DNA of 64,000 bases from Pomphorhynchus laevis (GCA_012934845.2 WNNJ02002869.1:26833-90832); one strand, 5' to 3'; numbered from the stretch's first letter, positions 31,601 through 46,600 are shown. Notes: generated by a model not told the origin, from the sequence alone. Made by a program: numbers and translations.

Positions 31601-34600
31601 AATTACTTCAGTATTTTTACTTGCAAAATATTGTAAAGTTCTGGTAATCAGTGATTAAGATAAATGAAGAAAAACAAATCAAATTAAAAGTTATTAAATT
31701 ACAATTAATCTAAATAAATTAATCTAATTAATTAAATTTATTATATAATTAGATTAATCTAATTTTTATCATTTGATCTAATTAAAAGTTATTAACTTAC
31801 AAGAATTCGGATTGTATTTTCAAATTCCTTTAACTTAACTTTCACAAGCTCATTATCATGTTTAGATTGGCGTAATTCTGATTGACATTCCTTAAATTGC
31901 ACTTCCAACATACTTAACTGATCTGAGACTTCCTTATAGGATTCAACGCTTCGCAGATTATGTTCTTTAAGTCGCTCTACCTGATGCTATTAAAAATGAA
32001 AAAATATTAATCGATACGTTGTGGCAATAAGCTACTATTTTTGGGCAGCAAATAATACAAGGATCGTTCAGTATCGTGTCAATAACATAATTGAATAACA
32101 TAATAAATTATAAAATAAAATATTTGAATATTACATGAATATTATTATATTCTTTAGAGTCAAAAAACTACATTAAATATAAAAATATAAATATAAAAAC
32201 AATTCATTAGAATTTCATTTGAGTCTGGTGGATTATTATGCATCTTGCTGGAAAATTAAAAAGATATCTGAGATCATAACATATAATGAGCCACTGACGA
32301 AGCCGTAATGCGGCGAAAGCTTTGGCAATATATAATAACTAACTCAACCTTTGATTAACATTTGCGTAAAAAATGTTTTATTTTGTTAACAAGCTTTTGA
32401 TCTTTTATATCGTTTTCAAGTTGAAACTTTAATAGAATCTAAACGATCAAATCCAAACGATGCTGCGAATCCACACGATACTGCGATACAATGGTGGCTC
32501 ACACTTGAAGACTCATCTCACTCCATCTTGCTTTTGAAAGTGAATAAAACCAAACAATATACGAAAACACATACTAGCCTATATCGCAAACAAGGTATGC
32601 CATAGAATCTTTCCAATTGGACCTCTAACACATCAAATAGATACAAAATAGCAACTGTCAAAGCTTTACTATCACGGCCAGCTTTAATTTTTCCACCAAT
32701 TAAAACAGATATGAGAGATGAGGAAATGTGCTACAGATGCTACGACATAAACGATATATACGGTTAGTACACGGTCTGCGTCGAAAGCAGCACATCCATA
32801 CGATTAATCAAAAGACAAACCGTCGAAAGCTTGCAACTAAGGAAATAAACCAACCAAATAATATTATATGGTATATATAATAAATTTATAATAAATTAAT
32901 AATTAATATATTATTAATAAATTACTCTTATATGCGTTATTTTATAACGCATATAAGAGTACCGAAATTCAACGAAAAAGATGAAGGCATTCGAACCTTG
33001 AAGGTGTTTTAATTTTTATTTAAGATCAAAAAGTTGACTAAGATCAAACGTTATGAAATTTGACCTTCAAAGTTTATATGTATTCATTTATTAAGATTTT
33101 ATCTGTTTATGGTTGATGTCATATTCTTATGTATAAATTTGATAATTAACATTTATTTACATTTTGTTTGTTTAATTTTATGTTTATTGCACATTTGTAA
33201 TATTTTGTCTTAAGATGGTCCTAGAAAGAGACAGAAAGCTTAAAAAACTTATTTATACTTTGTCTAAAAAAGTATAAAAGATACTAAAAGTATTTTAAAG
33301 TATTAAAGTTTTAAAGTATTACTAAAGTATTTTAGAAATATAAAATACTTATATATTTTTAAAAGTATTTTTAAAAATACTTCTTTCGGTATCTTACTAA
33401 GACCTTCACAAAATACAATGTAAAAAATAATACAAATGTGGAATAAATATAAAATTAAATAAAATGTTAATTAATACTATTTTTAAATTGAATTTGAATG
33501 AAAATTGCGACGGCGTGATAACATTTAAATTAGAAGAAAGATGGCAAAAACCAACGCAAAATTTATTTAATTGAATATTTCGATGCCTAGCTGACATCAT
33601 CTTCAGCAATTGTAAGTAGTTGTTATCAAGACAGTTTAAACTGTCTTGATAACAACTACTTACAATTGCTGAAGATGATGTCAGCTAGGCATCGAAATAT
33701 TCAATTAAATAAATTTTGCGTTGGTTTTTGCCATCTTTCTTCTAATTTAAACATTATTTTTATTAAGTACGAAAGAATTTCAATAAAGCTTTTTTAGGCG
33801 TATTATATTAGAAACAACTTTTTTAATTAACACGAACAGGAAAATATAAACCTGCATGCTTTTTTACTACCTTCGTCGGGAAGCTTAACCCGGAATTCTA
33901 TAACCCGGAGTGTGGTAGGCACATTCCGGGTTAAGCTTCCCGACGAAGGTTGTAAAAAAGCATGCCGGTTTATACTTTCGTGTTCGTGTAAATTAAAAAA
34001 GTTGTATTAAAATTCTTTCGTATTTGATATTACGTTACCAAGAGTTAAAATTATTTTTATTATTATTTCCGAAGAAAATACAATCTAAAAAGCGAACGAA
34101 AGCATAAATCCTAGAAAGCGGACGAAAGCTTAAAAACTTATTTGATAGTTTTTGAGAAGAAAAATAATTTGTTTAAATTGCTTAAATTTATGGCACAAAC
34201 AGAGTTACAGCAATATAATAATTATATATATACTTGCAAATTATATATTATATAAATTATATAAATTATATTATAAATTATACATTATATACTTGCAAAA
34301 GTCTTAATTTGGATAAAATAAATGAACATATACGCACTCACAATCTAGAATTAATTGAAAACAATGAATTAAGGAAAATGCTATCACAGAAGATACTTTA
34401 TTATCAACATACAAAGAATTGGTTACCCTCAAATGGACCTTGTAAATTATATTTAAAATGCAATGTTCACGTTGGAATTGAGACGGCTGTTTACATCAAG
34501 TGGCCTGAGGAATTAGGGTTATCAGTAACCCCGATGATACAAATGGTATAAATATAGATTAAATAATAACAATAGAAATAAAATTTAAAATTTTACTATG

Positions 34601-37600
34601 GAGGCCCTACAAAGCGGATCCGACATCAGCATGATTGGGCAGTTTGGAATATGCTTCTACTCGGCATATTTGATCGCGGACAGGGTCACGGTCGTGTCCA
34701 AGCATAATGACGACGAGCAGTACATATGGGAGTCGAGTGCGGGCAGAAACTTACCGGTGCACCAGGACACTACGGGTGAACGTATGGGCCGCGCGGCAAA
34801 GATATCAACTCTAATAAACGAGGACTAGTTGGTGGAGTACCTTGGAGAGCGCGAGATAAAGGACATTGTGAAGAAGCACTCCCAGTCCATCCAGTATCCT
34901 ATTATGTTGGTCATGCAAAAGGAGCGCGAAAGGGAGATGTCTGATGACGAGGCTGTGCCCGATGAGGCTGAGAATAAGGAGGAAGACCAGATGAACGTGG
35001 ATGAACAAGCCGATAAAGATGACGAAGAGAAGCCCGAGAATTATGTATGCATTATTTAAATTCTTATTGTTTAATTATACATTATCGTCATTATAAATAA
35101 TTATAAAAAATTTACAATTCGTTATACAATGAATTAAATGCTAACTTTAGTAAGCTGATTAATAGTGAAAGCTCGAATATATCTAAGATAAAAATTTGGA
35201 AAGATTATATAATTGATAAAATTAAAAATAAAATGAAAATAACAAACAATTATAAAAGGAAAGATAAAATTAATAAAGATATGTATAAAGAACTTACTAA
35301 ATTAAAGGATAACTATATAATAACAACTATTGATAAAGCTAGTAATAACTTTGTCTTCATATGCAAAAAGCTTTATTATGATATACTAATGAAAGAGGTT
35401 AATTCTAATGATTTAAATGTAAATTCAACATATGAACGTAGTGAGTTGAGTTTAGAAACAATTATTACAAGTCACTGTTCTATAATGGATAAAAAGGGTA
35501 TAAAGGTTGAATTAGATAATAAAACTATACCTATATTATATTGGAATCCAAAATTACATAAAAATCCAATAAAACCTAGGTTAATATGTAGAGCGTTTAA
35601 ATGTACATTAAAACTGCTTTCTGTCTATATGAATAAAATACTTAAAGCAATTAAAGCACACTTCGAAAAATATTGCAATGAAATAGAAATTAATACTGGT
35701 ATAAAACACTATTTCAGTATTAATTCTACAAAAGAATTTTTAGAACAGACAAAAGAAATAAAAGAATTAAAGTATAACTATATAATATCAACTATTGATA
35801 AAGCTAGTAATAAATGTAGTGATTTAAATTTGAAAACAATTATTACAAGTCATTGTTCTATAATGGATAAAGAGGGTATATGATAGGGAACAAACGAACA
35901 AAAGGTAGTCTGAAATATCCGAAAATTGTTAAATCTGACTTAAAAAGTATAAGTATCTAATTATCAATCAGTATATCCTTAAAAACAAGTTGAAGGACAA
36001 TATGGACTCGTTCTCAATTTTAATTTGACTGTCTTTTTTGTTTTTTATTTGTTTTATTCCTTTTTATTTGGATCATTATCCGTAAGTGCGAGAATTCAGC
36101 TTCTACTTTAACAACTTGAATTTCCAATAATCAGAATATATTTAGTATACCGGAGTAATAATGAAAGATAACTTGAGAACAAGGTGTAACACGAGATTTT
36201 GAAAACCTGCCTGCTATTAATACGACGTAATTATTTTTATAAAAATTTTTACGATTTTTTTATTTTTTTAAGTTTTAAAATAAATTTTGAGAAATTCAGT
36301 ATGATGAAATAAAAAGCATTAAAATATTAAAATAATTTAGTGTTTCTTGTAAAATTAGATGGTGAACAAGGATTATATGTATGTATATTCAAGCATATAA
36401 GGCTTGACATTAAAAATTTTATTATGATATACTGATAAAAACAACAACGACAAAAATAAAATTTATAATTCGTTGTATAATACCTTAAATGATTACTTTA
36501 GTAAGCTGATTAATAGTGAAAGCTCGAATATATCTAAGATGAACATTTAGAAAGATTATATATTTGATAAAATTTAAAATAAAATGAAAATAACAAACAA
36601 TTATAAAAGGATAGATCAAATTAATAGAGATATGTATACAGAACTTACTAAATTAAAGGATAACTATATAAAAACAACTATTGATAAAGCTAGTAATAAC
36701 TTTGTCTTCATATGCAAAAAGCTTTATTATGATATACTAATGAAAGAGGTTAATTCTAATGATTTAAATCGTTGAGAATTGCATTCGTGTCGAACTTAAC
36801 ATGTTTCATTTTGGTGAAATAAAATGATGGACAAGAGTTTTTGTTTTAATTTTTACGATTTGCAAGATTTCGACTCTTTGTCATTTTCAAATATTCGAAT
36901 ATGCGAAAACGTCAGTGTTTATGAGTATATACTTGAAAAGGACATACTATTATTTATTGTTAAAAATACGACACGTCAAAAATACTTTAAGAAATTTAAT
37001 CAGTTTACAGAGATAAAGTCATAAAAAATAATCAGAATTTGATCTGACCTTTATCAATACTAAATTTTCGTACCTGCAAGCGCTTTTTAACTAACTCATC
37101 CACAGATATTGCGTACTCTAATTCAGATATTTTACATTCATGCATTTTCTTATTATCGGCTTGCGTTTTAACATTGTTCATCGAGATGGTTGATTCTAAT
37201 TCGGAAAGCTTTTTAAATGACAATTAAGTAAATGTGTCACATTATGTTTTCTCTTACTTGATTTTGTATTCTAGCATTCTCACTTTCCAAATTATTGATC
37301 ATTGCTCGGCAACTTTTCAGTTCCGTTTGACATGTAGACAACTAAATCATTTGTAACAAAAAGAAATTAAGAAACTGAGATAGCTACAGATGACGTTCTT
37401 TCTTGAAGAAGATTCATTATATTTCCAGATTCTCTTTCAGATTCTTCATTCTCTTCATGTAAGTTCTTATTATCACGGGCAAGCACGTGAACTTCTTGCT
37501 TCAACTAAATATTTTATGAGAAAATGTAGAATGAAGTGTATAATGTAATGCAACATATAACGTCGATACAAATTGAAAATGTAAAATTCGAACTATTTAA

Positions 37601-40600
37601 AGATGAATTCTTCTACTTATTTTTAAATTTGTTTTGATATAAATCAATTACTCATGGAATTTGCCACTTTAAACATTTCTTATCTTAATTGTAAAACTTT
37701 CGTATTTTTTAAAATTTATTTATTTTTGTCTTCAATGTCTCAAACTAAATTTTTAATAATTGATTTGAAAATAGACAAATTCATGACAAAAGCAATTAAT
37801 TTAAAAATTAAAATAACAATTATAGCTCTGATATTTTAATTTTAATAAATGATTCTGATAGTTGTGCAATAAAATCGTGAAGGTAAAGAGAATAGAGAGT
37901 GAAAATTATATTATCTATATCCAAACATGGTAAGTGATTAAAGATTATCGATTAAAAAACAGAAGCAAAGCAAAAAGCCAGCATGTCAATGGGAAATTTA
38001 ATTTTATAAAAATCATGAGTACTTAACCTTCTTGGTATAATCTCAAACAAATAAATTGTGTAATTAATTTAAAGTTAGAACTTCGCTGATTATAAAATCA
38101 CTTTGTCCAAATATTTTTTCGGTTAGTTTTGATTAATTTTTTGTAAATTGTGAAAGTTCTAGATGCTAATTAGTTCTAGGAAACTGAATTCAGGAAATTA
38201 ATGAATATACACCCGTCAAATATATACAAGTCAACGATCCAACGCGACCAACGAGCCAACGTATAAAGAGCCAACGAGCCAACGTATAAAGATTTATACT
38301 TATAGCTCAAAAAGTTCTTGATTTTAACTACTTACAATAAATTCTTAATACATACAGAGTAAACGAGCTAACGCGACCTTCTGCAACAAGTCAAAAATAA
38401 GAGACTAAAAGAATATAAAAATACGTGAGGATCATTCACGCATTCCTCATTACGAAAGGAGGACGGAGGTTATATCACGAGTCAACCAAAAAAGTATGCA
38501 GTCTATGTAATGAGATTCGACAGAGAAAGCGAGTTATTCGATGTCAAGCATGCGGGCGTGTGTTCCACGTATCATGTGTTCGTATTACGAGACACCAGGT
38601 AGACGGCATACCACTGTAGAAATGTAATCAGTGTATATTTGATGGAAAAAGCGGAAACGAAACACACAATATATCGGGGACATCATCCGAAAGCATGCCA
38701 CATTCTGTTGCTTCTATACTATGTAACATTCTCCAAACAGAGAGTGATGGCCTTTCCACACTAATGAAAGTGTGGTTATCCCTAATCAAAACGACTGTTC
38801 GACTACCGCAGCGAATTCGGACTCGAACAACATTAATATTTGCCAATGTGATCAAGGATGTACTTACGACGAACTAATACTACTATTAATTTATATCGTA
38901 AAGATTACATATTTAAATTTACAAGAAACATATTTTTGCATGAGCATTCATGCATACCATATAATATAAAATATAATACATTAAATAATGAAATTTTAAG
39001 AATTGCAACAATATGTAATGATATTGGCTTTCTTCAAAATCATTTAAATAATTTAATAGATACATATTTTAAACTAGGTTACTATAAAAATAACATCAAG
39101 CAGAAAATAGTAAAATATATAAATCAACACAATAATATAAAGAATAAATTTAAACTCTTAAGTGGCAAATTTTTATGGATGGATAATAAATAATATACTT
39201 TGCATTAGAATAAGATACTAGATAGTTATTTCAGAGGAAATACATCATTAGCATGTATTTGGCCCCGCTGCTATGTTGGGTAGAGGAGTTAGGGGCCGAA
39301 ACCTGATAGCATAGCAGTTCCTCCTGATGACCTCTAATTCTTATTCTGATACAACGTCTGTTATTTATTAGTCAATTCATAAAAATGACGTTTATTTTAA
39401 ATTTTATTTTTTATTTTTTATTTTTATTTTTTTTAACTTGATTTAAATTATAGAAAATCTAAAAACAATTATTAATTTTATTATTTAATTATTAAATTTT
39501 GATTTAGCATTATTATGTTTTGTTTATTTTATAATTATATAACAATACGTAGACTCAGTTAGCTGATTTAATCTGTGGTATCGTGTGTCGGCTTGCTGTG
39601 TTTGCCAAAGATTGCTTCCGCATACCAAAGCCTACTCAATAACGGTCAAGTGCGAATGGGACTGCATCTCACATTGCTAGTCGGCTTGATGTTAATATAC
39701 ATAGTTGCGTCAATGCACTGGCATGCGAACTGCCATCAAGGAGCGGTCAACGAACCCAAACAGTTTCAAGGGGGAAACGGTGTAAATGAAGCGATAACAA
39801 TTACCAGGCGGGCAACTATAGTAAAGCGGCACAACGGCTGACAACAGGACTCTGCGAAATTTCTAAGCCAGTGCGAGATATTCTTAGTGAGTACATCCAA
39901 GTCGACCGAGCCAACACGTGTCTGCACGACAATCAAGATCATTGGATGTTTTAATTAGCCATGTGGCAACATACACGATTCAGGTTGACAAAGAACTAAT
40001 GTGACGAGCCATTCAGTCTTTAAAACCGGCTACGTCGCCCGGTTGTCTTGGTTTACGCCCAGAACATTTAAGAGACATGATCGATGCGGATAATGAAGGT
40101 AGTTTGCTAGAGCGCGCGACACAGTTGGTCAACCATTTACTCGCTGGACTTGCTTCACCGGAGCTATCAACATAGTTGGCGGGATCGTCAATGATTGGAT
40201 TACCAAAGACAAACAAAGGGGTCCGTCCAATTGCTTATGGGGAGACATTGCGTCGTTTGTGTTCAAAGTGTGCATGCTTACGATTGAGGTCGCAATTTGC
40301 AAGGCTACTACCTACGAAATTGGAAGTCGCAACACCAAACGCCGTTGAGAAAATAGTACACAAGGTACGCAGGTTACATGCATTGTATTAAGATAGAACG
40401 GATTGGGTATGGGCCAAAGTGGACTTGTCAAATGCGTTCAACACAGTCGACCGAATAGCAATGTTGGACAGGGTTTCGACTATTATGCCGGGGGTGCTTC
40501 CATGGGTGAGTTGGTTCTATTAAGGACTGTCCAACCTCCGATTTGGTGGACTAGATCTTTTAATATCGGACAGGGTGTGCAACAAGGAGACCCACTAGAT

Positions 40601-43600
40601 CCCCCAGGAAGGATCTCCGTCAGAAATTGATAAAGCCCTTAACAGATTACAATGCGCCATTCTGAATTCGAATTTGCCGATGATCTGGGCAAAAACTGAG
40701 GCAATAAGTGATCCATCAGCTATTCACTATTGCGTCGCGGCTTGTGATGGAAAACTAAACAACAATGCAACATCGAATTTCCAAATTCTTAGATCGCCTA
40801 TTGGTATCGATACCTTTATTACAGAATACCTACATCAGCAAGTTTTCCCGAAGTTAAAGCGTCGATAGATGCAGTTGCTGCACTTTCGAATGCACAAGTT
40901 GCGTATCTACTGTTACGTCATTGTGTTTCCGGTCCTAGGATTACTCATTTGATGCGAACAATTCCACCACATGTAGTAACGAGATTTTTGCAAAGGTTTG
41001 ATATCAAAGTCATGCAAGCCTTCGAAACAGTCACAGCTGTTCAGTTAAATATCCACGCTCAGTAACAACTTGCACTTCCCCTCAACCTTGGTAGTTTTGA
41101 TCTTTCTAACACCGACCTCCACGCCCCTTGCGCTTACGTTGCAAGTATATCATCAGTATCCAATAGCGAACTGCAGGAAGCCATGGACTTCGCGGGATAT
41201 GGAGGCGCCTGGGAGCAAATTAACGGCTTGTGACCGCAGGAGATGCAACAGATGCAAATGGTGTCGCAATCTCGATTATCATTGATGATTGATAAGGAAG
41301 CACGCCATAATTTGCTCGAGCAAGTCAATCAGTTTGACAGAGCGCGCTTACTCGCAGTATCAAACCGACATGTTTCCGCCTGTCTACAAGTTTCTCCCAA
41401 TCGAAATCAGCGCTCTGATTTGTCGCCTTCGCAGTTTTGTGCTCTTGTACGCTTTTGTGTTCTTGTACGCTACCCATATTCCCGGATCAACATAAGCGTG
41501 ATTTTGTTTACGTTTGTCGGATATATACGGTTTGCACGCACTAACTTGCAGTACAGAGTGATCGCATGCACATAGCGATGGAACCACTTCGATTACTGCC
41601 CGATTTACTTGCAACGTAAGCGCAAGGGGCGTGGATAATGGTCGTGCCTTATTGGCCTCTCTGGAGTTTTCCCACCTAAATGGAGACTGGGGATATATAC
41701 CGGATACGGAGAACCCCTCGATAGGCGATTTTTTATGTAATTTGATGTACTTGATCTGATTCTACAAATTTGTACATTAAAATAGCATAAACAGGTGTTT
41801 AAAAAATCAGGAAATTAACATCTATGCTAAAGTTTAAGATGTTAATTCAGAAAATTAACATCTCACAAAGATTTTTTCTTTTTTATTTCAACGTATGAAC
41901 AGTCGTAACAGTCGCATTGTTAAAATGAAATTTTAGCGTTCAAAAATTTTATTTGCTGGCTTTACAAACTATATTATCCTGGTTTAGATACCTCCAAAAC
42001 TTAATTTATAAGAATATTCAATTTGCACATTTTTGTATATTTGAAAATTAACTAATCAAATCAGCTAACTGATTCTACGTATTTAATATAATTATAAAAT
42101 AAAAAAACATAATAATTTTAAATCAAAATTTAATAATTAAAAAATAAAATTAATAATTGTTTTTAGATTAACTTTGAATTGACTGATAAATAACAGACGT
42201 TCTATCAGAATAAGAATTAGAGGTCATCAGGAAGAACTGCTATGCTATCAGGTTTCGGCCACTAACTACTCTACCCAACATAGCAGCGGGGCCAATTACA
42301 TGCTAGTGATGTATTTCCTCTGATAAAACTATCTAATATCTTATTCTAATACAAAGTATATTATTTATTATCCAGCCATAAAAATTTGCCACCTAAGAGT
42401 TTAAATTTATTCTTTATATTATTGTGTTAATTTATATATTTTACTATTTTCTGCTTGATGTTATTTTTATAGTAACCTAGTTTAAAATATGTATCTATTA
42501 AATTATTAAAATGATTTTGAAGAAAGCCAATATCATTACATATTGTTGCAATTTTTAAAATTTCATTATTTAATGTATTATATTTTATATTATATGGTAT
42601 GCATGAATGATCATGCAAAAATATATTTCTTGTAAATTTAAATATGTCATCTTTACGATATAAATTAAAAGTAGTTTAAGTTAATGTTAGTTTAATGTTC
42701 ATATCTAGATATACACCTTCTTTATCATTAATATTGGTTTTGTTAAGAATAAGGCTTTCTGGATAAATGTGCTCACTAATTGAATAAAAATTATTAGAAT
42801 TAAATACACATATATCATCAATGTATCGAAACATATATTTCATATATTTATATTGTTTAGATTTAGTTTTTACACAGTATGAACAAATTCATATTCTATA
42901 AAGCTTAAAAACAAGTCAGCGGTAATTGGGCTTCTATTACCACCCATTGGAACACCTTTTACTTGTGTAAATATAGATGTCCCTACTTCTAAATAATTTT
43001 GATTTATCAAAATATTTAAGGATTCTATTAATTCAATTTTATCCATATATTTATATTTGCTTGATGGTTTAATTTTTGTTAGATAGGCGTTATAATTATT
43101 ATAACATATATATGTATATCTTTTTCCGAATATAAGGTTAATTAATTTTACTAACGCTTCTTTAATATCTACTAAATCTAGATTTGTATAAAGCGTACTA
43201 AAATCGTATGTATTTATATTTTGATATTTTATTCCTTCTGCCCACTAGTATTCGCGTCGACTGGTGGTGCAAGCAGAGCAGCAAACACAACTCTACGTGT
43301 GTTAGCGACAAGGATAAGCGAGAAAGATGTTCCATTGGAACACCTTTCACTTGTCTGAAATAATTTTGATTTATCAAAATATTTAAGGATTCTATTAATT
43401 CAATTTTATCCATATATTTATATTTACTTGATGGTTTAATTTTTGTTAGATAGGCGTTATTTGATAAACTACAAGGGGGCTGTATATTTATCAACCCTTC
43501 GTTACAGGGGTTGTTTAGTACTGTAACAAGAAACTGATCAATTCTAAGAGCACCTATTCATTCAAATTCTTCATGTAGTCTTCTTCGTTCTCGTAGAAAG

Positions 43601-46600
43601 ACTAAATTATATGCTTATTAATGGCAATCATCCTTTTCTAAGTACTGCTAATATTATAGTGCTTACTGAAACCTTTTCCACTAACAAGTTATAAGCTCAA
43701 ATCGTTATTTCCCAACTGGTAATGCGAAATATCATCAAATGTATTTGTTGCTTCAAATATCTACAATCACTTAAATGCGAGTTCTTAAATAATGCGATGG
43801 ATTTACAATTGTATCGCATTTTGCAGTTGTACCATTAATATACCGCTAATGCTGATGATCCATATTGCACGTTTTTAATTGAATTAACCTCCCGGAAATA
43901 GTCGTCACGGCCTCGATAACCATAAAAGATTTGTGGAAAATAAAATACTATTTGTAGAAAATAACAAAATTTTTCAAGTAGTAAGATTTGTTCATGTAGC
44001 CAAAGCCACAGAGCAAATAAGTGGCAAAATAAAATCCCCATCATAGGCGTTAATATAAATATATTATGCATACTTTTAAAATATTAAATTTAACCTAAAT
44101 GATTGAAATTATTTTGTTGTCATATCCCACAATTTGAAAGGCAAATTATATTTACATTATATTATTAATGCAAATTACATAATTATATTTTTCCTTAAAA
44201 ATTAAAGTTGAATTAAAAATATTGTTCGATAAGTATTATTTATAATGATCAAATAAATTATCCTGCTTTAAATTGTGATTGTACAATTATTGTAAAAACG
44301 GACGTTGTTATTTCGCATGAAATCTTTTATCTGTTTGTAACATTATGTAAATCTTATATAGTGCATATGTATATTTTATGTAGATAAACTGCTTGTTTAG
44401 ACTTTACCTTTGATATGTTACTAGATTACTTGCTCGAAACAGCCAAAAGGGAAATACATAAAATATAAACTATATAACGTATATGGTAGAGAAACTAGAA
44501 AATGATATAATTTAATTGTATTATAGAACTTAAACACCTACTCTGGCATTGCATCGATTGATTTCATCTAACTGTGCCTGTAACTCGTCTCTGTCTAGCT
44601 TAATAGCCTGTTTCGACCGCTCAAGAGAGTGGTTATCTTCTTCCAAGTCTTTTATGTTTGACTTTAAACTTTTTATAAGTAATTCAGCCTCATTAGATTT
44701 ATTATCGTTTTGCAATTGGAATCGAGCATCACAAAGAAGTGCTTTATATCGAAGCAATTTTAATTTTAAAGCATCTAATCAAAGAAATCAGTAAATTATA
44801 AGAAAAAATCAAATAATCGAATTTAGTTAAAATATTGAAAATATGTTTAAAATGTAAACTAAAAAATATATGAATTAAATTATACGATGTTTAAAATATA
44901 AATTATATGTTCAGAGCGTTTAAACATCGATAGGAATAGAAAAAGAAAATTATTGTTCACAAATTTGCGACCATTGCAATAGTCCTTTTCAAGTGTTAAA
45001 GCATAACAGTCCTCTTGAATTTTTTGGATGCAGAATTTATTAGTTTTACAAATCAATGATAACAAATTGATTAAATAAATATCATTAAATCAAATAATGT
45101 CCGTTGATACATTCAATGTGCTGTTTTATTGTACAGAGCGTTTAAACATCGAGAAGAATAATAAACTATGAAATTATTATAAAAAATATAAAACTTCCGT
45201 CTGCTTGTGCTATATTTCGACATTTAAAAAATCGTTAAAAAAATAGATTAGACGCAAAAGTTGTAAAATATTAATAATATTGTCAAATGATACGTTCGAT
45301 GTATTCTTAAAATTGTTCAGGGCGTTTAAACATCGATAGGAATAATAAAATAAAAAAGTATTGTTCACAAATCTTCAACTATTGTAATAGTCCTTTTTAT
45401 ACATACAATAAAAATAGAGCACAAAGTCAACTAATATTATTTAAATAAATAAAACTCTCATTTCAATATGTTACGAATTTTTTACATGCAGAATTTATTA
45501 GTTTTGTCCGTTGATACATTCAATGTGCTCTTTTATTGTACAGAGCGTTTAAACATCGAGGGAAATAATAAAATAAGAAATTATTGTTCACAAATCTTCG
45601 ACTATTGCAATAGTCATTTTCAAGTGTTGAAGCATAACAGTCCACTCGATGTTTAAACGCACTGAACAATTGAATAGCAAATTGAACGTATCATTATTAT
45701 GTAAAAATAATTATAAGCATTAAATATAAAGGTAATGACTAATTAGTCATTAATCAGTCTTTGAAATAAATTAATTTTAATTAATCTTAAAATTTAATCT
45801 ATATGCAAATAAAAATTATATATTTAAAGTAATACTTTTATTACTTTTAATAAAATTAGTAAAATATAAGAGTATAAGAACTTTTGAACTTTAAGAACAT
45901 TTGATGATATGTGTGAATTTAATACAAAATGTGTTTTAATACAAGGTGATAGTAGCCTAATTATAACTGACTTATTTTTAAGCTTTAAAAATAATTCTAA
46001 ACTATAAAAATATATGAAATATATGTTTCAATACATTGATGATACATGTGTATTTAACTCTAATAATTGTTATTCTATAAACGAACTCTGAAGGTTCGAG
46101 TTTGAAGGTGATGTTTTAAAGGATGGTTTGGATGTTAGCTTAAGCGTCAGATGTTAGTTTGGGATCAGCGTATTCGAACCTTGATCAATTAATGCACAAA
46201 AACGTGCGTATGAGGCAAATAATACCACGATCTGTCAGTCCGACAATAGCAATGCTTATCTCTATGTTATTGGCGGAAATTGTATAGGACGCCAGCAACG
46301 ATCAGTCATGGATTTCCTTGCTTTCCTTTCTGAAGATGGTACTACGGGTTCCCCCGATCAACAGAGGGCAATCACGGGAACAGTTAAACAGTTTTGCTCA
46401 AAGAAGCCTGTATGTCTTTCGACGTTATTACCTCTTAGTGCACAGAGCGCCACCAAAACTCTAATAGAACCAGAAAACCGAATGCAATATATTACATCTC
46501 TGTAATATATTTTTAACACTCGAATCTCTGTAATATATTTTTAGCACTTTTAATAAAATAGTATAATACTTATACTCTTATACTTTAAGAACTTTTGATG

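Noticed and set aside
39231-39338. Calling the PLE structured segment a canonical hammerhead
   Set aside because: GAAAC and CTGATGA are both present, but only about 22 nt lie between them, too few for stems I and III, and no GAAA follows CTGATGA within reach. Stem II would also need a two-base bulge.
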